A model generated the notes under the pieces. It had not been told where the DNA came from, ran no database searches, and was given only the letters and a program-made list of their open reading frames with translations. A DNA stretch of 17,690 nucleotides. Origin: Ephemerocybe angulata (lineage: Eukaryota > Basidiomycota > Agaricomycetes > Agaricales > Psathyrellaceae). Within the stretch, counting starts at the first letter, position 1. Each line of letters opens with the position of its first letter. Shown here piece by piece: positions 1 to 7,584 of this stretch. Position numbers and translations under genes: made by a program. Location of the stretch: NCBI GenBank assembly GCA_013368325.1, contig JAACJK010000093.1:1-17690 (forward strand). The letters are read 5' to 3'.

Positions 1-62
1 TCACTTTTTTATTTGTTTACTTTTTTATTGTTAATAAAAAAGTGATAGATAAAAAAAGTCAA
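1..62. repeat. Dispersed palindromic A/T repeat, copy 1
   Basis: This stretch is almost identical, in the same orientation, to 9788-9850. Both contain the self-complementary core TTTTTTATTGTTAATAAAAAA, flanked by TCACTTTTT on one side and AGTGATAGATAAAAAAAGTCAA on the other, so it can fold into a stem. A related core occurs near 6889-6922. It belongs to a family of short modular repeats that fill every spacer in the window. The repeat family is seen directly; mobility is inferred. Confidence 0.75.
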
Positions 63-66
63 TAAT

Positions 67-150
67 AGGTTAAGTTTACAGATGGTTCTGTAGAAGACCT
101 GCAAAGTCTTTACTCGTTAAAAACCTGAAGGTTCGATTCCTTCTTAACTC
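67..150 (+). tRNA. tRNA, anticodon GCA (probably tRNA-Cys)
   Basis: A cloverleaf can be drawn. The acceptor AGGTTAA pairs with TTAACTC, with one mismatch and one G-U. The D stem is TACA/TGTA. The anticodon stem AAGAC/GTCTT closes the 7-base loop CTGCAAA (GCA at 101-103), and the T arm is GAAGG-TTCGATT-CCTTC. GCA reads UGU/UGC, so this is tRNA-Cys. The oddity is a 16-base variable region (111-126) with no convincing stem, far longer than the 4-5 bases normal for Cys. Either this is an unusual tRNA, or local sequencing error has altered it or its anticodon; tRNA-Tyr, with GUA and a long variable arm, is the main alternative. It sits upstream of nad4 on the same strand. Confidence 0.62.
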
Positions 151-618
151 TTTCTTTTGTTTAATCAGCCAGATAAAACAAAAAAGTAGGTCAAACAATT
201 AATGCCTTAAGGTTGAAAACAAAAAAAAAAAGGGTAAGTTAGGATTAGTACAGGCTAATTATCACTACAGTTTTTTACTTGGGCTTATTTTATCACTTAC
301 TAAATTTTTTTTGTAAAATAAACAAAAAAATTGATAAGGTTTTTAGAAAAAAAAAAAATAACTCTTTAATTGATTCAAACAAAATAGCCTGGTAAGTCCA
401 TAGAACTGAATAAATATATTATTTTAATTACTTTTTTATTATAACTTTTTTTTTATTACTAATTTTAATCTATCACTTTTTCCAGATAAAGATAAAAAAG
501 TAAACAGATTAAAAAAGTGATATAAATAAAAAAAAAAGTAACAGCTGGCCTAATTTTTTTTACAAAAAAATAAGGCCTGTAAAGTGAAAAAAATAAACAA
601 CAATAAATAAAAATAACA
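151..618. other. Repeat-rich spacer between tRNA and nad4
   Basis: No gene is visible. The spacer is built from repeat modules. 291-344 starts TATCACTTACTAA and ends ATTGATAAGG, like 9966-10021. 470-504 carries CTATCACTTTTTCCAGATAA plus GATAAAAAAGTAAA, as at 9346-9380. Fragments such as CTGGCCTAATTTTT and AATAAGGCCTG lie near 544-580. Long A and T runs make indel errors likely. No promoter could be identified with confidence. Confidence 0.6.
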
Positions 619-2069
619 ATGTTAACAATATTAATTTTAATACCAATAATAGTTCATTATGTATTACCTATGAATGATTCAACTCCTCGAAGTATTCAAC
701 AAATGAAAAAATTAGCTTTAACAAACGAGTATACTAAATTTTTTTATCTCCTTATTTATGATCAATTTGATTCAAATACTACACATATCAATTTCTAACT
801 TCAATTTCTTTCTCTCAAATACAATTTTGTCAACTAAATTTTGGAATAGATGGAATATCTTATATTTTTATTATTAACAACCTTTATCAGTCCTATAGCA
901 ATATTATCTAATTATATAATATCTTGAAAACACCAGCCTTACCCATAAAATTATTTTAATTCTTTTTATTATTAGAAAGTTTACAGATATGTGCATTTGT
1001 TTCTTTAGATTTATTATTATTTTATCTTTTTCGAAAGTGTATTACCAATATTATTTATAGTAATTATAATATTCGGTCATGGAATGGATAGATTTAGATC
1101 AGCATTTTTATTTTTTTTATATACATTAGCAGGTAGTTTACCAATGTTATTAAGTATATTAATGATATATAATTATATAGGTTCTACAGATTTCCAATTA
1201 ATTTCTTTAATTGAAATAAGTTTAGAGAGTCAAAAATTATTATGGTTAGGTTTCTTTATAGCTTTGCAGTTAAAACACCATTATATCCATTTATAATATG
1301 GTTACCTAAAGCTCATAGTGATTCACCTTTAGCAGGATCGATCTTATTAGCAGCAACAATCTTAAAATAGCAACTTATGGTTATTTAAGAATATTAATTC
1401 AAATTTTACCTGATGCCACTCATTATTTTAGTCCTTTAATTCAAAGTATTGCTATAATTTCTTTAATTTATGCTAGTTTTCTACTATAATTCAACAAGAT
1501 ACTAAAAGATTAATAGCTTATAGTAGTGTAGCTCATATGGCTGTAGTTGTATAGGTTTATTTTCTAATACTTTACAAGGTATTGAAGGAGCAATATTATT
1601 AGGTATTGCTCATGGTTTTGTTAGTCCAGCTTTATTTATTTGTGTTGGAGGAATAATATATGATAGAACAGGAACAAGAATTATTAAATATATAAGAGGT
1701 TTAACAACTTATATGCCTGTATTTACTATTTTATTCTTTATTTTTACTTTAGCTAATACTGGTATTCCTTTAACTTTAAATTTTTTAGGTGAACAACTTT
1801 CTTTATTAGGAATTTGGCAACAAAATCCTATTATTGCTGGTTTAGGAGCTACTGGTATAGTATTATCAGCTATATATTCTATATTTTTATATAATAGATT
1901 ATCTTATGGTAATTATTCTCCTCATCTTGTAAAAATTGTTAAAGATATCAATAGAAGAGAATATTTTTTATTAATAGCTTTATTAATTCCTACTATTATT
2001 TTAGGTTTATTCCCTAATGTTTTATTAGATTCTTTACATTTATCTGTTTCTCAATTACTTTATATTTAA
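619..2069 (+). CDS. nad4: NADH dehydrogenase subunit 4 (frameshifted in this sequence)
   Basis: NAD4 is a multi-spanning inner-membrane subunit of respiratory complex I, homologous to antiporter-like NuoM, and takes part in proton pumping. The likely start is the ATG at 619 ([11 protein letters not shown]) and the stop is TAA at 2067-2069. The roughly 1.45 kb length suits a protein of about 485 residues. Recognisable blocks in order are: [18 protein letters not shown] near 670-720; FGIDGIS near 840; the FFES-like segment with the conserved membrane Glu near 1030; [17 protein letters not shown] at 1090-1140; VKTPLYPF and [14 protein letters not shown] with the conserved Lys at 1268-1340; [15 protein letters not shown] at 1498-1540; [14 protein letters not shown] at 1610-1653; and an intact C-terminal segment from 1713. 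The frame breaks repeatedly between about 640 and 1560 through single-base gaps, but 1560-2069 is clean. Because nad4 is essential and the breaks are short indels, I infer sequencing error rather than a pseudogene. A TGA near 926 would be read as Trp. Confidence 0.93.
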
Positions 2070-2569
2070 TCATTGACTTAAAAAAGTGATAGCCCCTTTA
2101 TCACTTACTAATCCAGTTATTTTTTTAAAAAAAAAATAACTGTAAAAAAGTCAACAGGCTAATTTTTTTTTTTATTTAAAAGAGATTATATTTAAGAATA
2201 GCTAAAACTAACATTATTATCTAAGACAAAAGCTTTATTTTTTAACAAAAAAAAAATAAGTAATAGAAAGGAATTAATGAAGGAAAGTCAAAGGAAAAAA
2301 ATTAATATATTATATAATTTATAAGGATAAGTAAAGATAGAAATTTTTAATTATTATTGTCCTAAAAAAAAATAACTATTATCAATTTTTTTCATACAAA
2401 ATTGATTAGTTGGGCTTATTTTTTTTTTTTGAAAAAAATTAGGCCTGAATTAGAACATTAATAATTTTTAGAATATATTCCTATATTATTTCTTAAAATA
2501 TTTTGTTTATTTAAGTCCAATTACTAAATATTGCTTATAGTTTTCTATTATAATCTTTTAGGGCAAGAT
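2070..2569. other. Repeat-rich spacer between nad4 and the palindrome
   Basis: No gene is seen. 2097-2116 holds the module TATCACTTACTAATCCAG, also at 9430-9447 and, without its first bases, inside the dpo insertion. It leads directly into a hairpin, CAGTTATTTTTTT paired with AAAAAAATAACTG (2114-2142). Near 2412-2450 a GGGCTTATTTTT block and an AATTAGGCCTG block lie back to back. The rest is A/T-rich sequence without ORFs. This is the last single-copy stretch before the inverted duplication. Confidence 0.6.
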
Positions 2570-2589
2570 TGACGCTAATACCGTCAATC
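2567..2589. repeat. Perfect GC-rich hairpin at the palindrome's outer boundary
   Basis: GATTGACG (2567-2574) pairs perfectly with CGTCAATC (2582-2589) around a 7-base loop, CTAATAC. In the right arm the same element is cut by the window end: 17671-17690 contains one full stem strand, the loop and only CGTCA of the second strand. The left/right correspondence of the inverted repeat therefore ends inside this hairpin. Confidence 0.85.
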
Positions 2590-3114
2590 CCTACCCTTTA
2601 TACACTTCACTTCCGGATTCTTCTCAATAATATAAATAATATGATATAAAATATATCAATATCAATATCAGAATCATAATTATTAAATATAGGGCATAGC
2701 CCAAATATTATTTACTCTATTTAGGAGGAAGCCTAAATTAAGAATTATAATATTTAATAATTTTTAGTAGTAGTAATATAGCTCCATATTTGTATTTTAC
2801 TGCTATTTTCTAAATAATTGACCTTTAGATCCAGCCATTCTTATTTCTTCAAAATAAAACGTATTAAATTTTTGTCAAAAAATACAAAAAACGTTTATGA
2901 AAGATCTTCAAAACTTTTATACATGACCCTGTTAAGATACTAGCATGAGACTAAATATGCCTTGTTAAATAAAAAATGTAGGGCAGGACTTAGTCCGTAC
3001 CTACCCGTTTATTTTTATTTTAAAAAATAAACAACTCTCTAAAATACTCTCACTATCATTTAAATCCCATTTCTCTAATTTCGATCTCTTCCCTTAAGGA
3101 TAATTAAACAAATC
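2590..3114. other. Spacer downstream of dpo with GC-rich hairpins
   Basis: No convincing gene is seen. It holds several compact hairpins: GGGC-ATA-GCCC (2692-2702), TTTAGG-AGGAAG-CCTAAA (2720-2737), and GGACT-T-AGTCC (2986-2996), the last inside a longer imperfect inverted repeat, GTAGG...CCTAC. Short GC-rich hairpins are common in fungal mitochondrial spacers, where they may act in RNA processing or as mobile clusters; their role here is unknown. The mirror copy is about 17146-17670. The only ATG-started peptide I noticed there, in the dpo sense direction, is 11 codons (17422-17457) and is not a credible gene. Confidence 0.6.
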
Positions 3115-3150
3115 TTTATAATACCCGCAAGTTTTATAATTCCCGCGAGT
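3115..3150 (-). repeat. Tandem pair of 18-base GC-containing units after dpo
   Basis: Read on the dpo strand, two adjacent 18-base units occur: ACTCGCGGGAATTATAAA then ACTTGCGGGTATTATAAA. They differ at two positions and have no gap. They lie about 43 bases beyond the dpo stop codon. The mirror copy is 17110-17145. Confidence 0.85.
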
Positions 3151-3170
3151 TTTATTCAAATTAAAGCTGA

Positions 3171-3192
3171 GGAGGAGAGGGTGGGGTTAGGG
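3171..3192 (+). other. G-rich run at the dpo 3' end
   Basis: The plus strand has GGAGGAGAGGGTGGGGTTAG then GG immediately beside the dpo stop codon (complement of 3193-3195). Such a purine run is exceptional in this AT-rich window and could form a G-quadruplex on the strand opposite the dpo transcript. The right-arm copy (17071-17092) lacks one CTC triplet. This is the only difference I detected between the arms from 16141 to the end. Confidence 0.6.
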
Positions 3193-6030
3193 TTAATTAA
3201 CTATAGATTCTATAACCTCAGTTTTAGGACCGTGGCCTTTAACCTTAATTGTGAATAATTCAGACTTTACTATGTAAGGTATCGTATTAATCAATAATCC
3301 TTTACTATTATAAACTAACTTACGCTTATTCGCGTTGATTTGAACCTTATAAGAATGGCTGAGTATTTGAATATTAACAGCTTCTTTATTTTTTGCCCAT
3401 TTATCTTGTTGGATAGATAGGGAGCTGTCTTTATTTAGTATTTCGTAGAAATCATTAAAGGATAAGCCAGTATTATTAGCCACCTTAGAAGAAAGACCCT
3501 TAATTTTAACTACCATTTTTCCGGTTTCTAATTCTAAAACGTATGCCTTGGGGCTTATGAATAAGCCTTTTTTAATATTATGCTCTAACTTTAATTGCCC
3601 GATATCACTACCGATTATACCAGGCATTAGAGTGCCCATTTGTTGCGTGTCCTTATCTACTACTATGCTATCGGTATCGGAGTAGAATAATTCCAGGTCA
3701 TCGTTATTTTTGAATTTACTCATAAAAACCCTACCCATAGCCGAAATAGCACTAGAGATAGCCACATTCGTACTAGAATGAATATTCAAGCTATCGAACA
3801 TTCTATCAGTTTGGTCTTGAGTAAACGTCACTAGTGCATGGCTATGGCCTATGGAATTAATAGATTCGATGTTATTTATAGTATTTTTATTAATGATGGT
3901 TAATAACTGGTTAAAACTGTCTTTATTCAAAATCTCGAAGGATTTGAACTGATCCTGCATTCCGAAGCGCCCATATAAGCTATTCATTAATATTTTTGCA
4001 ATGAAGTTCATAGGGTCTGATTTGCTATACTCGGATCTAAGACTGTAAAGTTCTGTAATATAATCCTTGAAAATGTTTGCCTTTTCAGTAAATAATATCC
4101 CACTTAATATTTCAAACTGGTATCCGAATTTCTGAGCATTCTTTATTTCTTCCGAATAAAGGTTAGCATAAAATTCTCCCAGGACCGAGCAAGTACTTTC
4201 TACGCTGTTTATAACAGTTTTTTTCTGTATAATTGGATGTTTCAAGCCTAAAGGAGCCGTAACTTTACAGTAGAAGAAACCTTGCTTATCCGGAAAGTAG
4301 CCTGTAGGGTCACCTTCAAATCTAATTGGATATCCTATAGGCACCTCGACGTTTTGCATGATATAAGGATACAAACTGTTTACATCATAATAGTATAAAT
4401 TATTTCTCGTTGAAACTGAGTCGGGTATAACATTTGTAGGCAAATACATGTCAGTAGCCCCTCCAGTGTAAGATGTTCTGATTTGTTTTTGAAGAGTGCT
4501 CTCAAGAGTAGGTATATTAAGATTTGCCTTAAAATGTGCCCTATAAATTCCAAAAGTTAGACTAGTAATAGTCGGATATTTAGAAATATTAAGTTTCCAT
4601 CTATTTCAAATTAATAAGCCGAACTTTGATAGTACTTCATGTAGAGAGATACAGTCCAGTTGGCAGTACTTAATAGCTTCAGCTTTAAGTATCCAATTAT
4701 TATTGAATTTTGAAGCATAACTATTGTACTCATCCTGTGTAATATCTGGGAAAAATTCAATTGATGGAACAGGTCCAATATAGTCTAAGTTATTTTTGTT
4801 TACAAACCCATGAGGAAAGAAATCCTTTTGTGAATTACCGTTAAATGATTTAGCTAGATCCCTTAGGTTACCTAAAAGGATTTGATAGCTATCCACAAAT
4901 TTTAAAGTTACTGGACCAGAACCGGTTGTTTTTGTGAAATCGAAAGAAATTAATTTGTTATTATTAATTAAAGGAGATACTTTACCATATTCTATCAAGT
5001 AAGGCATTAAGAAAACACTATCAAAGTTAGCTAGGTTATGAATATAAATGTTTTTTCTGTCGTTTTTCTTATGAGTTAGTGTATTTATACAATCAAACAT
5101 CATTTCTTTAACAGAAATGTAATCACTTAAGAAAAAACTTATTTTGAGGAGCCATCGAAAAAGCTGATTAAGTACGGAACCATTACTTGTTCGCCATTAT
5201 GTTTAGCCTCGATGTAGGTTTCTATATCTAAAGTAAGAAAATCTTTAATGTACTTAGTTTCAGGTTTAATTTTCGAAAGGAACCGTGTAGGTTTCTGTTC
5301 AAAATTTAACTCTTCCTGGTTAGTTATAAGATTACATACATAAATTCTGTCCTTAGCTACTAATCTACTAGGGTCGTCAATTGTTCTTATGAAATAGTTG
5401 TCGTTTATTTGTTTATCAACTATTTTTATTTGTGTTTTTTTTGAATTACCCTTAGGTGTAAATTTAATATTATTAATTATTTACCATCTACAACAGTAGG
5501 ATGTATTTCAAAGAAATTGTTATTGTGAGTAGTCACAATAAATTCAGATCCTTTATCGGTAGTAACTAAATCTGTTAACGGAGTACCAAATTCTAGTGGA
5601 TTTAAAGTAATAGGAATCTGATATTTATAATAATTTATTGTGTTAAGATCTCGTTCTTTAATTTCCAATTGATTTTCCTTAGCTAAACCCTTTCTAATTC
5701 CAAAACTGAATACTACTTTTCTTAATTCAACGTTGTTGTATCCATCTTGTTTTTTATTTAACAAGTCCCATAAATATTGGATGTAGAATTCTAATGATTC
5801 GTTAGTTTTGTTTAAAAATACCATTTGTCCTAATGTTTTAGGTATATTATCGTTTGTAACTAGTCTGAAAGATACCATTATGTGATGATCGTCTTTAATA
5901 TTGAATACTTCTTTTCAAAGAAATACTCTACTGCTTTTCTTAACAATTTTTTGTCTAAAATTGAATAAGAAATAAAATCGAATGAGAAGTTTTTCCAATT
6001 TAATAATTTACCTGTTGCCTTTCTAGCTAA
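3193..6030 (-). CDS. dpo: Protein-primed family B DNA polymerase, main part (plasmid type, with apparent frameshifts)
   Basis: This is a DNA polymerase of the protein-primed type used by linear mitochondrial plasmids, combining a 3'-5' proofreading exonuclease and a polymerase. Exonuclease motifs are Exo I LDIETY (about 5240), Exo II HNLANFDSVF (about 5035) and Exo III YCQLDCISLHEVL (about 4660-4625). Polymerase motifs are A DVNSLYP (about 4380), B KILMNSLYGRFG (about 3990), C YSDTDSIV (about 3670) and downstream KxY PKAYVLE (about 3545). An in-frame TGA (about 4607) between FGLLI and NRWKLNISKYPT must be read as Trp; the frame is otherwise open on both sides. Three breaks fall in A/T runs near 5143, 5481 and 5913, and the right arm has one more base at each. 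With those three bases the frame is open for 947 codons including TAA. The N-terminal part continues beyond an insertion, at 6121-6206. Errors are the likely cause of the breaks, but real decay of a selfish gene cannot be excluded. Confidence 0.93.
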
Positions 6031-6127
6031 TGTTTTTTATATTAAAAAACCTTATCAATTTTTTTTTTACTACAACTGGCCTAGGCCTGGATTAGTAAGT
6101 AACAAAAAAAAATTATAAAGATGTTTT
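6030..6127 (-). mobile_element. Repeat element inserted in dpo, flanked by a 7-base direct repeat
   Basis: ATGTTTT occurs at 6030-6036 and again at 6121-6127, bracketing 84 bases. On the dpo strand the insert holds ACTTACTAATCCAG, the palindrome GGCCTAGGCC (6078-6087), GGCCAGTTGTAGTA (6068-6081, also at 9485-9498) and ATTGATAAGG (also ending the repeats at 291-344 and 9966-10021). Removing the insert with one 7-base copy (91 bases) joins ...ELLDKT directly to LARKATGKLLN... in one frame. This looks like insertion of a dispersed repeat with target duplication. Chance duplication of seven A/T-rich bases, or a natural N terminus after the repeat, are the alternatives. Confidence 0.6.
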
Positions 6128-6206
6128 GTCTAATAACTCCGCATCAACTCCTTCTATTCATTCAACACTAAAAACTTTTATAAAAACAAAACAAATAAAT
6201 ATTCAT
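6121..6206 (-). pseudogene. dpo: Detached N-terminal fragment of dpo
   Basis: From 6169 to 6122 the minus strand reads 16 codons, S-V-E-(TGA)-I-E-G-V-D-A-E-L-L-D-K-T. They then join in frame to the main dpo frame if the 91-base insertion is ignored. The acidic stretch with another TGA as Trp looks like real coding sequence rather than repeat. The open frame extends upstream through FIKVF. A candidate ATG at 6206 (MNIYLFCFYK) reaches this frame only with one fewer base in an A run near 6178, so the true start is unsettled. The fragment suggests dpo was at least about 962 residues long, within the usual range for these enzymes. Confidence 0.5.
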
Positions 6207-6292
6207 TTTAAATCCAAATATAATTTTATTTTTACTTTTTTTAATCACTTTTTTATATAAAAAAAAGTAAAAATAAAAAAGTAAATAACCAC

Positions 6293-6363
6293 TAAGCCCA
6301 AGAAGATTTGAACTCCTACAAATTCCTCATCAAGAAATCATTCTACCATTAAATTATAGGCTT
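6293..6363 (-). tRNA. trnI: tRNA-Ile(GAU)
   Basis: This is a clean cloverleaf on the minus strand. The acceptor AAGCCTA/TGGGCTT has all 7 pairs with one U-G, then discriminator A. The anticodon stem ATTTC/GGAAT closes loop TTGATGA with anticodon GAT. The variable loop is 4 bases and the T arm is AGGAG-TTCAAAT-CTTCT. It decodes AUU/AUC. It lies between trnL and dpo, on the same strand as the rRNA and the other tRNAs of this arm, so it is probably processed from a shared transcript. Length is 71 bases. Confidence 0.92.
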
Positions 6364-6610
6364 CTATTACTTTTGTTCTTAGTCAGTAATTTTTGTTTTA
6401 GTCGCCCAAGTAAAAAAAAAAAACAAAAAAAATAAAGGATTAGACTAGGGTAGGTTTTTTATTTTTTGTTTGTTCAGTTATTTTTTTTGTAACAAATACA
6501 AAAAAAAATTAGAATGGCCAGTTGACTTTTTTTTATATAAAAAAAGTGATAAAATTGATTATAGTGATACAAGGGATATTAAAATATCCCCAACACTATC
6601 TTTGAAACAA
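6364..6610. other. Repeat-rich spacer between trnL and trnI
   Basis: No gene is visible. It carries repeat modules including AGAATGGCCAGTTGACTTTT (6512-6531) followed by a TTTTTTTTATATAAAAAAAGTGATAAAA stem (about 6527-6554), plus long A runs. The mirror copy is about 13696-13942. Confidence 0.5.
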
Positions 6611-6694
6611 TACGAACAAAGAGACTTGAACTCTTAAGGGATTACTCCCACTTCTGCTTAAGAGAAGATTGTTTACCAATTTCAACATATTCGT
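6611..6694 (-). tRNA. trnL: tRNA-Leu(UAA)
   Basis: This is a class II tRNA on the minus strand. The acceptor is ACGAATA/TGTTCGT plus A. The anticodon stem CTTCT/AGAAG closes loop CTTAAGC (anticodon TAA). The long variable arm has stem GGGA/TCCC and loop GTAA, and the T arm is AAGAG-TTCAAGT-CTCTT. It decodes UUA/UUG, the dominant Leu codons in this AT-rich DNA. Length is 84 bases. The right-arm copy lacks two bases, one of them in the variable stem. Confidence 0.93.
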
Positions 6695-6991
6695 ATATTA
6701 TTTTTTTTAATAAAAATAAGTAGTAATTGTAATTAATTAGATAAATAATTAATAGCCCTAGTATCACTTTTTTTTTTCTTTTATCACTCCTATTACTTAT
6801 TTTTTTGTTTTTTTTGTATTGACTTTTTTTTATATTAAAAAAGTGATAAAATTAGGCCTAATTTTTTGTTTTTATTTGACTTTTTTTTGTTGACTTTTTT
6901 TATTGTTAATAAAAAAGTGATACAAAAAAGTGATAAAAACAAAATTAAAGTAAATAAAAAAACAAAAAAACAAAAAAACAAAAAAATTAAA
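6695..6991. other. Repeat-rich spacer between trnW and trnL
   Basis: Only modular repeats are present. Copies of TTGACTTTTTT and AAAAAAGTGATA surround another TTTTTTTATTGTTAATAAAAAA core (about 6899-6918), as in the repeats at 1-62 and 9788-9850. Next to trnW there is a tandem run of ACAAAAAA units (about 6953-6986). Open frames here are chance readings of A/T runs. Confidence 0.55.
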
Positions 6992-7062
6992 CAAGAGTGA
7001 GGCGATTCGAACGCCTACAAACAATTTTGGAGATTGTGATACTACCATTATACTACACTCTT
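6992..7062 (-). tRNA. trnW: tRNA-Trp(CCA)
   Basis: The minus strand folds as acceptor AAGAGTG/CACTCTT (7 perfect pairs) with discriminator G, a short D stem, anticodon stem ACAAT/ATTGT with loop CTCCAAA (anticodon CCA), a 4-base variable loop, and T arm AGGCG-TTCGAAT-CGCCT. CCA reads UGG. This matters because dpo carries in-frame UGA that seems to mean Trp: either the CCA wobble base is modified, C34 is tolerated, or another tRNA-Trp(UCA) exists outside the window. Length is 71 bases. Confidence 0.93.
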
Positions 7063-7354
7063 CTTTGTCTTTTATTTTTATCACTTTTTTTTTATATAAA
7101 TTAAAAAAAAAGTAATACTAATAATTCCCTTACTTTTTTAATTGTTTATTTTTTTGTTACCCTTCTATCACTTACCGCAGGGTTTATATAAATAAAAAAA
7201 GTCAATAATAATTGGGCTATTATTTTTTTAACTTATTTTTTTTGTATCTATCACTTTTTTATTACTTTTTTTTATTTATATAAAAAAAAGTGATAAAGAT
7301 AAAAAAGTCAACACAACAAAACAAAAAAAAAAAATAAGTGATAACAAATAAAAT
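7063..7354. other. Repeat-rich spacer between trnA and trnW
   Basis: No gene is seen. It contains several TATCACTTTTTT and AAAAAAGTGATA pairs that can form hairpins (about 7079-7115 and 7246-7297), and a short GC patch, CTTACCGCAGGGTTTATA (7171-7188). A similar TTACCGCAAGGGGTATCACTT occurs near 9954-9973. Confidence 0.5.
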
Positions 7355-7426
7355 TGGAGAAAGATAGATTCGAACTATCATAATTATATTGCAAATATAA
7401 CCGATTAACCATTATCAGATTTCCCC
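7355..7426 (-). tRNA. trnA: tRNA-Ala(UGC)
   Basis: The minus-strand cloverleaf has acceptor GGGGAAA/TTTCTCC with one G-U, then A. The D stem is TGAT/ATCG, the anticodon stem TTATA/TATAA closes loop TTTGCAA (anticodon TGC), the variable loop is 4 bases, and the T arm is GATAG-TTCGAAT-CTATC. It reads GCN codons. It lies about 160 bases beyond the 3' end of rns on the same strand, suggesting co-transcription. Length is 72 bases. Confidence 0.92.
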
Positions 7427-7552
7427 TAATTTTTTTCTGTGTTTTTAAAAAAAAAATAATTATAATTTAATTATTTTTATTTAAGGCTAATTTTATTAGT
7501 GTCGTGTGTCGACTTTTTATCTGAAAAAAAAAAAAATTAGAAACAAAAATAA

Positions 7553-7564
7553 GGGGGGGGGGGG
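7553..7564 (+). repeat. 12-base poly-G tract beyond the rns 3' end
   Basis: Twelve consecutive G lie about 20 bases past the rRNA 3' end (poly-C on the rRNA strand). In the right arm the tract is 11 C (12775-12785). It is the only long G/C homopolymer in the window, so the exact length is unreliable. Confidence 0.85.
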
Positions 7565-7584
7565 TTTAGATTTATTTTCTTTAT

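Noticed and set aside
3185..3194. GGTTAGGGTT resembling a telomere repeat
   Set aside because: It is a single partial unit beside the dpo stop, not an array, so there is no evidence of a telomere.
6953..6986. Regular ACAAAAAA repeats as a possible CRISPR-like array
   Set aside because: It is a simple-sequence run without spacers, in mitochondrial DNA.
6872..7084. Open frame of 70 codons on the minus strand
   Set aside because: It reads through tRNA-Trp and homopolymer repeats; the product is a low-complexity Phe/Lys string.
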